DNA of 64,000 nt, taken from NCBI RefSeq assembly GCF_000147335.1, contig NC_014501.1:868001-932000 (forward strand). Direction: 5' to 3'. Shown piece by piece: positions 1 to 10,780 of this stretch (positions within the stretch are counted from its first letter, which is position 1; each line of letters begins with the position of its first letter). Origin of the DNA: Gloeothece verrucosa PCC 7822 (GTDB lineage: Bacteria > Cyanobacteriota > Cyanobacteriia > Cyanobacteriales > Microcystaceae). The position numbers were made by a program, and so were the translations under genes. The notes beneath the pieces were generated by a model, which searched no databases, had not been told where the DNA came from, and worked only from the letters and a program-made list of their open reading frames with translations.

Positions 1-3000
1 ACCCCTTATCGGAAACCCTACAACAACTTGAGGGATGGGCAGATGAAACACGAGTCATCTTGACCAGTCGAGATGATGTTTTAATTAATAAAAATACGCT
101 CTCCCATTACCAGGTTTTTCGTCCTCTAGAATTAACCTATCCCGAACAAGTAAAGCCATTTATTAATCAATGGTTTGCTCAAAATACTGTCAGCAAAACC
201 CCCTCATCAGCCAAAAAACATCGCTCTCAAAATTTAGCCAAGTTAGCCGAGCAACTGGTCTTGTCCCTAGAAGAATTTGGATACTATAGAATTCAAGACC
301 TGCTCCAAACGCCATTAAGATTATCCTTATTATGCCGAGAAACCCTGCAAAATAGAGCCAAATTGCCGGCAACAACCGCCCAGATTTTTGACAAAATCGT
401 CCATCAATATTATCAATGGCAAGCGGAAACCGTACCCCTCAACGCTCAACAACAACAAGAACTTAATCAAGCCTTGGGAAAATTAGCCCTCTGCGCTTTA
501 GACAACCCTCACCATCCCCATTGGCTCTATCATCATCAGATCACTGAAACCCTAGGAGACGAAGAACTTTTATTACAATTAGCCTTGCGTTTGGGATGGC
601 TAAGACCCATCGGCATAACCGCTAATGCAACTAAAGAAAAAGTATATAGCTTTAGCGATCACAAATTGCAAGCGTATCTGGCCGCTACCCTCATCGAGGA
701 TTGGCAATTTTTCCTCAATCATCCCCTAGGAAGCATTAGTTCTCTACCCTCAACCCCCTGCGGTAGTTCTTATCGAATTTTTGCCCCACAATGGAAGCCA
801 GTCATTAAACTGTGGATAGGAAGAGAAGAAATTAAGCCAGAAGATAAAGAAGCATTTTTACAAGGATTAGTGCAATTTGCCGATGGCTGTGAAACCGATA
901 ATTATTATGGAAAACGCGCTTATTTTTTAGCCGCTTCAGCTTTAGCTGAATTCCCAGATGGTGAGCAAACCAACGCCATTTTATTGCAGTTGTTACAGTG
1001 GTGCTTTTTTGATGCTCAAATATCTCCCTTAATTGCCCAAGCTGCCAAAGCCGCCTTAAGAGAAACCCATCGGAAATTAGCCATCCCTGCTTTAATTCAA
1101 TTATTAACCACCATAAAAAACGAAAGCATTAAACGAGAAATTTTTAAAACCCTAGAAAAAATCGGACAGGGAAATGCTGAATGTATAGCCGCCTTAAAAG
1201 AAATGCTCGCCTCAAATTCAGCCTTCCCGATGCGGTGGCAAGTAGCCGAAACCCTAGGAAAAATCGACCCCGGCAATAGTGAGGCCATCGCTACTATTGT
1301 CAATATATTAGAAACGGCGAACCATGAAGAAAGCAGACAGATAGCCTTTAAGAGTTTAGAAAAAATAGGTAAAGGCAATTTTAAAGCCATTACCACCCTA
1401 AAACAAGTTATTACTACCACTCATTCAGCCATCAGTAGACGACGAGCCTTTGAAACCCTTGAAACCATTGGTTACCAGAATGCAACCGCCATTGCGGCCT
1501 TAGTTCAATTGATTCGCACCAACTCAGATCAAGGAATTCGCTGTTCCTCGGCAGAAAGTTTAGAAAAAATTGATCCCGGTAATCCTACAGCCATTACGGT
1601 GTTAGTACAATTGGTTAAGGGTGCCAACAATGAAGAAATCCAAAAACAAGCCGTTTATAGTCTCGGAGAAATTAGCCCCGGCAACCCCCAAGCTATCAGC
1701 GTTCTGGGGAAAATGTTATCGCCCAATTATGATGTTTTTCTGCGTTGGATGGCCATCAGTAGTCTCGGAAAAATTGGCAATGGAAACTCTGAAGCAATTA
1801 GTGCATTAGTCAATTTAATTAAATCAGATGAGCGACTATTACGAAAGGATGCGATTGAAAGTTTAAGCAAAATTGATCCCCATAATGAAGAAGTGATAAC
1901 CGCTTTAGTCAGATTGATAGACTCGGAACAAGATGAATCGATCCGACGAGAAGCCGCCGAAAATTTGGGCAAAATACCCTCTCCTAATTTCAGTGCAAAG
2001 GAGGCTTTATTAAAACTATTAAGAACTTCATCCGATGAATTTACCCGCCACCAAGCCGCCGAAAGTTTAGCCAAAATTGAACCCGGTAATTTAGAAGCCT
2101 TAAAAACTTTAATCGACTTAGTGCAAGGAAGTATAGATGCCAATGTTCGCAGTATAGCCGCCGAAAGTTTAGGCGATATTGGGCAAAAAAACCCGGCAGT
2201 AATCGCTCTTTTAGTTCGAGTGCTGAAAACCACTAACGAACCTAAAATTCTTGATCGCGCCGCCTTGAGTTTAGGCAAAATTGGCTTAAAAAATCGAGAA
2301 GTGATTTCCACTTTAGTGATGCTGGTTAAATCTTGTCAGGATGAGACTTGTCGTTTACAAGCGGCTGAAAGTGTCATCAATCTTCTCAAAGTTGAACAAA
2401 TGTCTGAGGTGATTGCTAATCTCAAAGAAAATTTATCCGATCCTCACAAAAGAAAAGACCTCGCTTGTCAAAAAATCATTTGGCATTGTGCCCAAAAATT
2501 ATCTTATCCTGAGTTTTATCAAGCTTGGCATAATCGCCCGCTTTATGGAACTCAAAAAGTTACTAAAGCTGAATTAAATCTCAATGAAGAGTCTCCCGAA
2601 GACAACCATTTCAAGCTGACTTGTCAAAGCCTTTCTCAATTGCTTCAGGCAAAAATCGATGAACATTCTCAATTAAGTCAAAGCATTCGTCCGATTTTTA
2701 TTGATAGCAATAATTTATTTGATCCCATCAATCCTCTGGTAGATATTTATGATTTAATGTTGGCGCAAAACTGTCCGCCCTTTGAACATGGCATTCCCGA
2801 TACAATGGCTAAACTGAGATTGTATTGGAATAGCATTCAAAGAGATGAAAATAATGCTAATTTTGTGTTGATTTTTTACGACCATGTTACCCCTTCAGAC
2901 AGCCAAGGATTTTCTCCTGAGTTTTTAAAAATGCTCAGTAAATTTGGTGGGGCTATTTGTTTGGTGACCGAAAAATTGAGTTCAAACTTACAACAATTCT

Positions 3001-3059
3001 CTCCCACCGATCCTCAGTTAATTGAAAATATAATTACCTGGATAGAAACGCAAAAATAA
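1..3059 (+). CDS. NACHT-type NTPase with HEAT repeats, 5' end outside window
   Basis: The reading frame is open to the first base of the window, so the TTG at 60 is not the real start. The first visible residues read TRVILTSR, the sensor-1 strand of a NACHT/STAND ATPase; the Walker A and B motifs must lie upstream. A helical winged-helix-like region follows (to about residue 230 of the visible part), then roughly twelve to thirteen HEAT/PBS-type repeats of about 35 residues (pattern ESLxKIxPGNxxAIxxL) up to about residue 790. A C-terminal alpha/beta domain of about 160 residues is unassigned. Known members of this class sense ligands or invaders through the repeats and oligomerise through NACHT. 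In bacteria many are anti-phage NLR-like proteins, and others are regulatory. The role here is inferred. It has no partner gene in the window. Confidence 0.85.
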   Translation, partial: PLSETLQQLEGWADETRVILTSRDDVLINKNTLSHYQVFRPLELTYPEQVKPFINQWFAQNTVSKTPSSAKKHRSQNLAKLAEQLVLSLEEFGYYRIQDLLQTPLRLSLLCRETLQNRAKLPATTAQIFDKIVHQYYQWQAETVPLNAQQQQELNQALGKLALCALDNPHHPHWLYHHQITETLGDEELLLQLALRLGWLRPIGITANATKEKVYSFSDHKLQAYLAATLIEDWQFFLNHPLGSISSLPSTPCGSSYRIFAPQWKPVIKLWIGREEIKPEDKEAFLQGLVQFADGCETDNYYGKRAYFLAASALAEFPDGEQTNAILLQLLQWCFFDAQISPLIAQAAKAALRETHRKLAIPALIQLLTTIKNESIKREIFKTLEKIGQGNAECIAALKEMLASNSAFPMRWQVAETLGKIDPGNSEAIATIVNILETANHEESRQIAFKSLEKIGKGNFKAITTLKQVITTTHSAISRRRAFETLETIGYQNATAIAALVQLIRTNSDQGIRCSSAESLEKIDPGNPTAITVLVQLVKGANNEEIQKQAVYSLGEISPGNPQAISVLGKMLSPNYDVFLRWMAISSLGKIGNGNSEAISALVNLIKSDERLLRKDAIESLSKIDPHNEEVITALVRLIDSEQDESIRREAAENLGKIPSPNFSAKEALLKLLRTSSDEFTRHQAAESLAKIEPGNLEALKTLIDLVQGSIDANVRSIAAESLGDIGQKNPAVIALLVRVLKTTNEPKILDRAALSLGKIGLKNREVISTLVMLVKSCQDETCRLQAAESVINLLKVEQMSEVIANLKENLSDPHKRKDLACQKIIWHCAQKLSYPEFYQAWHNRPLYGTQKVTKAELNLNEESPEDNHFKLTCQSLSQLLQAKIDEHSQLSQSIRPIFIDSNNLFDPINPLVDIYDLMLAQNCPPFEHGIPDTMAKLRLYWNSIQRDENNANFVLIFYDHVTPSDSQGFSPEFLKMLSKFGGAICLVTEKLSSNLQQFSPTDPQLIENIITWIETQK

Positions 3060-3060
3060 G

Positions 3061-3149
3061 AGAGTATAATTCATTTGATTCTTTGATGGACTAGGATTTG
3101 AGATTTTAATTAGACTTCTCATGATCTTAATCTAAATGAATTATACTCT
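3061..3149. repeat. 89-bp palindromic element with 16-bp perfect inverted ends
   Basis: AGAGTATAATTCATTT at 3061-3076 is repeated inverted at 3134-3149, and the stem extends four further pairs with one bulged A. The loop is about 50 bp and is itself partly self-complementary. It begins one base after the stop of the NACHT gene. It could be a MITE-like or REP-like insertion or a read-through hairpin; there is no T-run of a standard terminator. Its right arm contains an ATG at 3136 that is in frame with the next gene but is unlikely to be the real start. Confidence 0.7.
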
Positions 3150-3189
3150 AGGCATAAAGACACATATATTTTTTACTGTCAGGGGGAAA

Positions 3190-5235
3190 ATGCAGCCGAA
3201 TCATACCCCAACACCAGCCGCTAACAACCCTCAAGCGTCATTAGATCAATTCCTCGTCTGTGGATTGGGAAGCTTAGGACAATATTGTGTGTTCGCTTTA
3301 AAAGAATTCGGCGTTAATGTGATCGCCATTGAACAAGTTAAACCCCAAAGTTGGGAACTCCCAGAATTACCCGATCTCTTAGATGATCTCATTTTTGGAG
3401 ACTGTCGTCATGTAGACATCTTAAAAGCCGCAAAAATCGAGCGATGTCGCGCGGCGATGATTGTCACCACTAATGAACAAATTAACGCAGAAACAGCCCT
3501 CACCATTCGTCAACTGAACCCTGATACCCGCCTAGTGGTACGTTCAGCTAAAGAAAATCTTAACGAATTATTAAGAGAACAACTAGGAAACTTTATCGCC
3601 TATGAACCTACCCAACTTCCCATAGATGCTTTTGCCTTAGCCGCTTTAGGCAGCGAAATTCTCAGTCTGTTTAACCTTGACGGGGAAAAAGTGCGGGTGA
3701 TCCAGCATAAAATTGAAAAAGAGGACCGTTGGTGTCATACCCGTAGTGTTTACGAACTCAACACCCGTACCCGTCGAATTTTAGCACACAGTGATCATTT
3801 AAGCCCCTTAGCTCAAAGCTTTCATCAATGGGATGGTGATGCAGCGATCCTTCCAGGAGATACCCTAGTTTATATCGAAACCGCCGAAAATTTTCTCAGT
3901 TTATCTAACCGAGAACGGGCAACCCTAACCCATCAGCCAAAACCCACTCACGCCAAAAATATCAGCAAATATTTACAAGAAAAATACCATCAATTTTGGT
4001 ATTCAACCAGACAACAACCCACCAGAAAAGTTGCTCTAATCTGTAGTTTAATTGTTTTATTTTTATTGATTAGCGGCACAGTTATCCTGAAAGAATTTGA
4101 TCCGAGAACCACTTTATTATCCGCTTTTTCTGCCATTGCTATTTTATTATTAGGCGGATATTCAGACTTATTTGGCGGGTTTGAACAAATGGATGAGATC
4201 CCCGCTTGGTTGCAGTTATATAGTTTAGGCTTAACCCTGGCAGGCACAGCCTTTGTGGGAGTGCTTTATGCTTTAGTGACAGAGGGGTTACTCTCGGCCA
4301 AATTCCAATTCCTGAAAAATCGTCCGCCGGTTCCTCAACAAGACCATATTGTTATTATCGGATTAGGCAGAGTCGGGCAAGGGGTAGCCACTTTATTGCA
4401 AGAGTTTAAACAATCCATCGTGGGCATTAGCTTTGATTTGGATTTTGATCGGAGTATTTTACCCGAAATGCCTTTAATTGTCGGCAATCAAAAAGAAGCT
4501 TTAGCCAAAGCCAATTTAGCCACCGCTAAAAGCATCGTTGTCTTGACTAATGACGAGATCCTCAATCTGGAAGTGGCATTAATGGCGCAAAAAATCAACC
4601 CGAATTCTCATTTAGTGGTTCGAACTTTAGGAGAACGTTTAAGTAAATCTTTAACCCAATTATTACCCAAAGCCCAAATTTTAGGGGCTTATGCTTTGGC
4701 AGCCGAAGCCTTTGCCGGTGCCGCCTTTGGAGAAAATATTATTACCGTGTTTCGTCTCAATCGTCAAACCATCTTAGTGACAGAATATCAAATTGAAGAT
4801 ATTGATACTTTACATGGTTTATTACTGTCTGAAGTGGCTTATGGTTATGGCGTTGTGCCGCTCCTTCATCAAAAACCCCCGGATGTTTCTAAATTTATGC
4901 CCTCAGATGATATTCGTTTGTCAGTTGGGGACCGTATGGTGGTTTTAGCGACCATTGAAGGCTTAAAACGAATTGAACAAGGAAAACTGCGGATTAGTCC
5001 TAAATGCTGGCGAGTAAAGATCGAAAAGGCGTTAACCTCAGATGCGGTTTTTGAAGGAGCTAATGTTATTACGAGAATTTCGGGCTGTTCTTTAAATATG
5101 GCTCGCGAATTGATGAATAATTTACCAAGTATTTTATCTACTCCTTTGTATAAACCTCAAGCTATGCGCTTGGTACGAAATTTACAGAAAATTCAAGTGA
5201 TAGCGAGTTTGGTTTCTACCAATAAACAAGATTAA
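3190..5235 (+). CDS. TrkA-N/RCK-domain ion channel-like membrane protein
   Basis: This 681-residue protein has two nucleotide-binding Rossmann (RCK/TrkA-N) modules flanking a small membrane part. The first dinucleotide motif GLGSLG is at about residues 25-30 and the second, GLGRVG, at about 391-396. Between them lie about three membrane segments (roughly 279-300, 306-327 and 344-369), with a GYSD sequence reminiscent of a K+-channel selectivity filter. RCK domains gate K+ channels through NAD(H) or nucleotide binding, so a potassium channel or gated ion channel in the cytoplasmic membrane is likely. I chose ATG 3190 because an AGGGGGA ribosome-binding site lies just upstream. The upstream in-frame ATG at 3136 lies within the inverted repeat. 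Ion specificity is inferred. Confidence 0.82.
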   Translation: MQPNHTPTPAANNPQASLDQFLVCGLGSLGQYCVFALKEFGVNVIAIEQVKPQSWELPELPDLLDDLIFGDCRHVDILKAAKIERCRAAMIVTTNEQINAETALTIRQLNPDTRLVVRSAKENLNELLREQLGNFIAYEPTQLPIDAFALAALGSEILSLFNLDGEKVRVIQHKIEKEDRWCHTRSVYELNTRTRRILAHSDHLSPLAQSFHQWDGDAAILPGDTLVYIETAENFLSLSNRERATLTHQPKPTHAKNISKYLQEKYHQFWYSTRQQPTRKVALICSLIVLFLLISGTVILKEFDPRTTLLSAFSAIAILLLGGYSDLFGGFEQMDEIPAWLQLYSLGLTLAGTAFVGVLYALVTEGLLSAKFQFLKNRPPVPQQDHIVIIGLGRVGQGVATLLQEFKQSIVGISFDLDFDRSILPEMPLIVGNQKEALAKANLATAKSIVVLTNDEILNLEVALMAQKINPNSHLVVRTLGERLSKSLTQLLPKAQILGAYALAAEAFAGAAFGENIITVFRLNRQTILVTEYQIEDIDTLHGLLLSEVAYGYGVVPLLHQKPPDVSKFMPSDDIRLSVGDRMVVLATIEGLKRIEQGKLRISPKCWRVKIEKALTSDAVFEGANVITRISGCSLNMARELMNNLPSILSTPLYKPQAMRLVRNLQKIQVIASLVSTNKQD

Positions 5236-5372
5236 CGGGGTTTCGAGGCATAGCACAAAGGAGACAAAAAGGGTGGGATAACGTCAACAGGGGAAGGAAA
5301 GTTAGCTAACCTTTTACTGGATGTGGCAAAATTTGAAGAGTACAGCAAGACACACGCCTGACTTCTTTGTCC

Positions 5373-8099
5373 ATGACCACTACTTTACCGGCCTTAGAAA
5401 AATTATACGACCCTAAAACTACCGAAGAGAAATGGCAAAAATTCTGGGAAGAACAAAAAATTTTTCAAGCTAACCCTTCCCAAGGAGGACCGGCTTATAG
5501 TCTGGTTATCCCCCCGCCTAATGTGACGGGTAGTTTACACCTCGGACACGCCTTTGATACCGCTTTAATGGATACCCTGGTGCGTTATAAAAGGATGTGC
5601 GGCTTTAATACTCTCTGTCTACCGGGAATTGATCATGCGAGTATCGCGGTTCAAACGATTCTTGAAAAACAATTGAAAGCTGAAGGAAAAACCCGCTACG
5701 ATATCGGACGCGAAAAATTTCTCGAAAAAGCTTGGGAATGGAAACAACAATCCGGCGGAACCATTGTTAATCAGTTAAAACGCCTTGGACTCTCAGCCGA
5801 CTGGTCAAGACAACGGTTTACTCTAGATGAAAGCTTATCAAAGGCAGTGCGGCGAGCTTTTGTTCAATTATATGAAGCGGGTTTGATCTATCGAGGTAAT
5901 TATTTAGTTAATTGGTGTCCTGAGTCTCAGTCGGCGGTGTCAGATTTAGAAGTGGAAAATAAAGAAGTGGATGGACACCTGTGGCATTTTCGTTATCCCT
6001 TGAGCGATGGGAGTGGTTATCTCGAAGTGGCCACCACTCGACCAGAAACGATGTTAGGGGATACAGGCGTGGCGGTAAATCCTCATGATCAACGTTATCA
6101 AGATTTAATCGGAAAAACGGTTACTTTACCGATTATGGAACGGCAAATTCCTATTATTGCCGATGAATTAGTCGATCCGACTTTTGGCACCGGCTGCGTT
6201 AAGGTTACGCCCGCTCATGACCCGAATGATTTTGAAATGGGTAAGCGGCATAATCTACCCTTTATCAATATCATGAATAAAGATGGAACGCTTAACGAGA
6301 ATTCAGGGTCATTTGTGGGTGAGGATCGGTTTGTCGCCCGTAAAAATGTGGTCAAGCGTTTAGAACAAGACGGTTTTTTGGTAAAAATAGAAGACTATCG
6401 CCATACGGTGCCTTATAGTGATCGCGGCAAGGTGCCGGTGGAACCTCTGCTCTCAACTCAGTGGTTTGTTAAAATTGATCCTCTGGCTAAAAAAGCGTTG
6501 ACTTGTTTGGATGAAGATAATTCTCCCAGATTTATTCCTGAACGCTGGACAAAAGTCTATCGAGATTGGTTAGTTAAGTTAAAAGATTGGTGTATTTCTC
6601 GTCAATTGTGGTGGGGTCATCAAATTCCGGCTTGGTATGTGGTGAGTGAAACTGGCGGACAAATTACTGATCATACGCCTTTTATTGTGGCATACAGCCC
6701 CGAAGAAGCCCTAGAGAAAGCTCAACAACAGTATGGAGATAAGATTCAATTAGAACAAGACCCGGATGTCTTAGATACTTGGTTTTCTTCTGGGTTGTGG
6801 CCTTTTTCTACGATGGGATGGCCCGAACAAACCCTAGACTTAGCGACCTATTATCCTACCAGTACCCTAGTTACTGGCTTTGATATTATCTTTTTCTGGG
6901 TCGCCCGCATGACCATGATGGCCGGTTATTTTACCGATCAAATGCCCTTTAAAGATGTGTATATTCATGGGTTGGTGCGGGATGAAAACGGCAAAAAAAT
7001 GTCGAAATCTGCGAATAATGGCATAGATCCTCTGCTACTCATCAGAAAATATGGCTCAGATGCTTTACGTTATACATTAATTCGGGAAGTAGCCGGTGCC
7101 GGACAGGATATTAGCTTACAGTACAACCGCCAAACTGATGAATCTGAATCTGTGGAAGCGTCTCGCAATTTTGCCAATAAACTTTGGAATGCGGCTCGCT
7201 TTGTGATGATGAATTTGGACGGCAAAACCCCTCAAGCCTTGGGAGAACCGACTTCTGAAGCTTTAGAAGCGAGCGATCGCTGGATTCTCTCTCGTTTTGC
7301 CTTAACGGTGCAACAAACCCGCAATTATATCGATAATTATGGGTTAGGAGAAGCGGCCAAAGGACTCTATGAGTTTATTTGGGGAGATTTTTGTGATTGG
7401 TATATTGAATTAGTCAAGTCTAGATTATTTGATAAGTCATCTCCTTCTCGCTTAGTGGCCCAAAAAACACTAGCTTTTGTCCTCGAAGGCATCTTAAAAT
7501 TATTGCATCCCTTTATGCCGCATATTACCGAGGAGATTTGGCATATTTTGACTCAAAACGCTGATCAGTCCCTAGCCTTACAGGTTTATCCTCAAGTGAA
7601 TGAGGCTTTAATTGATGCAAATTTAGAGCAATCTTTTGTCTTGCTATTTGGTTGTATCCGTACCGTCAGGAATTTACGCGCTGAAGCTGATATTAAACCT
7701 GGCGTGACGGTGCCGCTTATACTTCAGAGTGATAACCCTCAAGAACGTCAAATTTTAACAATGGGGCAAGTGTATATCCAAGACTTAGCCAAAGTTGAGC
7801 CATTGACGATTACCCCTGAGTTAGGAGAAGATACAGGAAAAGTCATTGCTAGTGTGGTGGGTACGGTTCAGGCGTTAATTCCTTTAAGCGGACTTGTGGA
7901 CATTGAGGCATTAAGAGCCAAACTCCAGAAAAAATTAAGTAAAGTAGAAGGAGATATAAATTCTCTGACAAATCGCTTAAATAACCCTGGCTTCGTTAAT
8001 AAAGCTCCTATAGAAGTGGTCGAAGAGGCTAGAGCCACACTAGCCGAAGCACAAAAACAAGCTGAAATTTTACGAGAACGCATTCTACGTCTCGAATAA
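5373..8099 (+). CDS. valS: Valyl-tRNA synthetase
   Basis: This class I aminoacyl-tRNA synthetase of 908 residues charges tRNA-Val with valine and edits mischarged threonine through its CP1 domain. The HIGH-type motif appears as [15 protein letters not shown] near residue 45-60 and the KMSKS loop as GKKMSKS near residue 540. The editing domain carries the TTRPET motif. The C-terminal anticodon-binding region is followed by a coiled-coil arm (last 70 residues), as in bacterial ValRS. A TTG at 5367 is also in frame, but ATG 5373 gives the usual N-terminus. It is followed by a hairpin of heptamer repeats that may end the transcript. Confidence 0.97.
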   Translation: MTTTLPALEKLYDPKTTEEKWQKFWEEQKIFQANPSQGGPAYSLVIPPPNVTGSLHLGHAFDTALMDTLVRYKRMCGFNTLCLPGIDHASIAVQTILEKQLKAEGKTRYDIGREKFLEKAWEWKQQSGGTIVNQLKRLGLSADWSRQRFTLDESLSKAVRRAFVQLYEAGLIYRGNYLVNWCPESQSAVSDLEVENKEVDGHLWHFRYPLSDGSGYLEVATTRPETMLGDTGVAVNPHDQRYQDLIGKTVTLPIMERQIPIIADELVDPTFGTGCVKVTPAHDPNDFEMGKRHNLPFINIMNKDGTLNENSGSFVGEDRFVARKNVVKRLEQDGFLVKIEDYRHTVPYSDRGKVPVEPLLSTQWFVKIDPLAKKALTCLDEDNSPRFIPERWTKVYRDWLVKLKDWCISRQLWWGHQIPAWYVVSETGGQITDHTPFIVAYSPEEALEKAQQQYGDKIQLEQDPDVLDTWFSSGLWPFSTMGWPEQTLDLATYYPTSTLVTGFDIIFFWVARMTMMAGYFTDQMPFKDVYIHGLVRDENGKKMSKSANNGIDPLLLIRKYGSDALRYTLIREVAGAGQDISLQYNRQTDESESVEASRNFANKLWNAARFVMMNLDGKTPQALGEPTSEALEASDRWILSRFALTVQQTRNYIDNYGLGEAAKGLYEFIWGDFCDWYIELVKSRLFDKSSPSRLVAQKTLAFVLEGILKLLHPFMPHITEEIWHILTQNADQSLALQVYPQVNEALIDANLEQSFVLLFGCIRTVRNLRAEADIKPGVTVPLILQSDNPQERQILTMGQVYIQDLAKVEPLTITPELGEDTGKVIASVVGTVQALIPLSGLVDIEALRAKLQKKLSKVEGDINSLTNRLNNPGFVNKAPIEVVEEARATLAEAQKQAEILRERILRLE

Positions 8100-8104
8100 T
8101 CTTG

Positions 8105-8187
8105 TTATTGGTTGTTGGTTGTTGGTTATTTTTATTAAATAACAGTAACTAACAGCTAACAGCTAACAACTAACAATTAACAATTAA
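8105..8187. repeat. Short tandem heptamer repeats forming a long hairpin
   Basis: The left arm is a run of GTTATTG/GTTGTTG heptamers and the right arm a run of TAACAGC/TAACAAC/TAACAAT heptamers, so the two arms are complementary around an AT-rich centre. This is the form of the short tandemly repeated repeats known from cyanobacterial intergenic regions. It lies directly after the valS stop and ends a few bases before the next gene, so it may act as a terminator or mRNA stabiliser. Confidence 0.75.
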
Positions 8188-8193
8188 GCAGCT

Positions 8194-8709
8194 ATGTTAT
8201 ATCTGGCTCAAGTCAATAAAAATACTATTTCCGGTGAGATGGAACTTCAATTATTAGCTCACGAAAAATCAGAAGAGATTTGGGAAGTGAGCCACTCAAA
8301 TTCGCTCAGTTTTCCTTTTCATCATTACTGTGATCTAGCTGAAGGGTTGTTAGTGTTAGTGGAGATGTCTGAGCCGGAACAAATTCAAAAAATAAAACCG
8401 GCTAAAGACTGGATTTTAAAGATGATTGAAAAACATTTAAAAGACAATAAAATTACGCCAGAATTTGTGGAAAAAGAACAAGAAAGGATTGAACAATGGA
8501 GACAAGAAATTACCGGACAAAGTTTAGATTTAACTCGTCGTCATTTAGAAGTAGAAACCCGTAGAGATCAACTTCAAGAATTAGAAATATCTCTGAAACA
8601 AGAAAAAGAAAAATTAGAAATTCGTTGGCAACAGTTGCAAAAATTACAAGAAGAGATTCAAAAAGAAAAAGAAGATTTAAAAAAATGTTCTCAACCGAAT
8701 AAGGAATAA
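8194..8709 (+). CDS. Conserved coiled-coil protein of unknown function
   Basis: The protein has 171 residues. The first 90 form a compact domain without a motif I can name. From about residue 95 to the end it is a highly charged, Glu/Lys/Gln-rich coiled coil, apparently cytoplasmic with no signal or membrane segment. It follows valS in the same direction after the heptamer hairpin and need not be in the same operon. I recall similar small proteins in cyanobacteria but know no function. A coiled coil of this sort usually means self-association or a scaffold role, which is inference. Confidence 0.75.
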   Translation: MLYLAQVNKNTISGEMELQLLAHEKSEEIWEVSHSNSLSFPFHHYCDLAEGLLVLVEMSEPEQIQKIKPAKDWILKMIEKHLKDNKITPEFVEKEQERIEQWRQEITGQSLDLTRRHLEVETRRDQLQELEISLKQEKEKLEIRWQQLQKLQEEIQKEKEDLKKCSQPNKE

Positions 8710-8862
8710 GTAATAAAAAAATTATTTAAGAGCTTGCTCAAATTAATATATATTAGGATAGCAGTCCGTCAGAGGTGAATAAAAATTGTCATTAAAAAAA
8801 GATTTTGTTCAGATCCTCTAGGATTGCTCTATGGGAACTCGAGTTAAAATTCAATAATAACA

Positions 8863-10704
8863 ATGAGTAAAAAAATCCTCAATGAAGACAGATCCTTAGC
8901 GAAAAAAAAATCGGCTCAGTCTTTTAACTTCTCCCTGAGACGGTTACCGATAATAGCCAGATTACAGAAGTCCCCGCACAGGAATAAACATCTCTTGAGT
9001 GTGACTCAGACTGAGGAAGCAAACAAGTACCTGATCACTCCTCGTCGGTTGGTTTTGCCGTCGTTTCTTCAGCAAAAAGGGATAGTCTTGGCTGTTTTTT
9101 GTGCGTTAATTTATACGCTGCCAGTGAAAGCCGCACAGACAATATTGTTTACTTATGGTCCGGCTAAGTTATCGCTGAGGGTGGAGTCGTTAGAACTGTT
9201 TGCCAAGGACAACATCGTTAATAACAATCTGGCTTTTTATTTTAGGAGGACAAACCGGCAACAAGAAGAAGAATTCCGCCAAGCTTTAACTAAGCGTATT
9301 GAGCTTGATCCGGTGGTACTGTCTCGCTTTTTCAATACGGAAATTGGAGAAGCGATCTTAAACCGGTTTGGGAGATATGTTACCCTTCCTGGCGGTCGCA
9401 ATGGAAAATTTGCCCTGCGTGCGGCGATTATCAGCGCGGCTTTAGATCCCCAACAAGGACTAACTTTACTCAATATTTTACGTAAATTACCGACAGATGT
9501 TCAATTGCAAGGAGAACAGATTTTAGGCTTGGCCAGAACTATTGACAAGGTCGTTCGAGCCACTGTGCTATTTACGGATGTTATGGCTCGCTTGTCCAAT
9601 GAGGAGGCCCAAAAACAACAGCCACCTATTGATTTTTCTAAATTGCCAGACCTTCGCCAACCTGGTGCTTATGGTGCAGAAAAAATCGTCATGAACCTGA
9701 ACGATACGGCGCGAAATCGTCAGTTTTATGTGATTGTCTATAAACCTCAACGATGGCGCGAGGGGAAAACACCCCTAATTCTCTTCTCTCACGGACTGGC
9801 TTCGAGGCCTGAAGACTTTGAAAGTTTGGCTCAACATTTGGCCACTTATGGCTATGTGGTTGCAATGCCTCAGCATCCTGGGAGTGATTTGAAACAGGCA
9901 AAAGCGTTAATAGAAGGGACTTCTAGAGAAGTTTTTGACCGGGATGAATTTATTAACCGACCTAAAGATATTAGTTATGTAATTGATGAACTCGAACGCC
10001 GCAACGCTAGAGAATTTGGCGGGCGCTTGGATACCAATAATGTGGGGATAGGGGGGCATTCTTTTGGGGGATATACGGCTTTAGCGGTAGCCGGGGCAGA
10101 AATTGATTTTGATTTTTTGCAAGAAGAATGTGAGCGTCCCTTTGGCGGACTGAATACGTCTTTATTGCTTCAGTGTCGCGCTTTAGCGTTACCGCGTCAA
10201 GTTTATAATTTCCGTGACCCTCGCATAAAAATGGTGGTGGCCAGTAATCCGGTTAACAGTAGTATTTTTGGTCAAAAAGGACTGGCTAAAATTGAAATTC
10301 CGATCCTTTTGGCTTCGGGAAATTACGATCCGGCCACTCCGGCAGTTTTTGAACAAGTGCGTTCTTTTGTTTGGTTGACGACACCGAATAAGTTTTTAGC
10401 GTTGGCAGAAGGACAGGCGCACGTTGATTTTTCTCAACTTGATGCGGGTATTACCGAAGTGGTGGAGTCTGTGGAAAAGTTGACTTTACCGAGTCCGGAT
10501 TTACTTCATAGCTATCGTAATGGTATGCTCACGGCTTACTTTGGGGCTTATCTGCTCAATGATCCTCAATATCGCTCTTATTTTAGTTCAGCTTATGCGG
10601 CTTATCTCTCTCAAGCAGAAAAGTTTAAACTCTTTTTTATCACTTCGGTTTCTCAACCTGAGTTAGAAAAAGCGTTCGCCGCGTTCAGAACGAAAGAAAG
10701 GTAG
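8863..10704 (+). CDS. DUF1400 alpha/beta hydrolase, exported
   Basis: The protein has 613 residues. A basic N-terminus of about 70 residues precedes one hydrophobic segment (about 72-88, ending LPVKA), which looks like a signal peptide or anchor. The DUF1400 region, typical of cyanobacterial hydrolases, spans about 90-210. The C-terminal alpha/beta-hydrolase fold has the nucleophile elbow GHSFGG near residue 398, a GLASRPEDF oxyanion-type segment near 310 and a candidate His in AEGQAHVDF. It is probably a periplasmic or membrane-attached esterase/lipase; the substrate is unknown. The N-terminus is unusually long before the signal, so the true start could be internal. It is convergent with the PmbA gene. 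Confidence 0.85.
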   Translation: MSKKILNEDRSLAKKKSAQSFNFSLRRLPIIARLQKSPHRNKHLLSVTQTEEANKYLITPRRLVLPSFLQQKGIVLAVFCALIYTLPVKAAQTILFTYGPAKLSLRVESLELFAKDNIVNNNLAFYFRRTNRQQEEEFRQALTKRIELDPVVLSRFFNTEIGEAILNRFGRYVTLPGGRNGKFALRAAIISAALDPQQGLTLLNILRKLPTDVQLQGEQILGLARTIDKVVRATVLFTDVMARLSNEEAQKQQPPIDFSKLPDLRQPGAYGAEKIVMNLNDTARNRQFYVIVYKPQRWREGKTPLILFSHGLASRPEDFESLAQHLATYGYVVAMPQHPGSDLKQAKALIEGTSREVFDRDEFINRPKDISYVIDELERRNAREFGGRLDTNNVGIGGHSFGGYTALAVAGAEIDFDFLQEECERPFGGLNTSLLLQCRALALPRQVYNFRDPRIKMVVASNPVNSSIFGQKGLAKIEIPILLASGNYDPATPAVFEQVRSFVWLTTPNKFLALAEGQAHVDFSQLDAGITEVVESVEKLTLPSPDLLHSYRNGMLTAYFGAYLLNDPQYRSYFSSAYAAYLSQAEKFKLFFITSVSQPELEKAFAAFRTKER

Positions 10705-10726
10705 TTTATTAAACTAATGGGTTTAA

Positions 10727-10759
10727 CCTCTCCCTCAACCGTTCCCCGACGAGGAGAGG
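10727..10759. terminator. GC-rich hairpin between convergent genes
   Basis: CCTCTCC at 10727-10733 pairs with GGAGAGG at 10753-10759. It lies between the hydrolase gene and the PmbA gene, which converge here, so it could serve both. It lacks a strong T-run, so this is a tentative terminator or a small dispersed repeat. Confidence 0.4.
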
Positions 10760-10780
10760 GAGCGATATAGTATTTTTGTA

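Noticed and set aside
1727..2311. Long minus-strand open frame inside the HEAT-repeat region
   Set aside because: It is a shadow of the repetitive plus-strand gene, with basic, unstructured composition and no ribosome-binding site.
8105..8187. Small coding gene between valS and the coiled-coil gene
   Set aside because: The sequence is heptamer tandem repeats with complementary arms.
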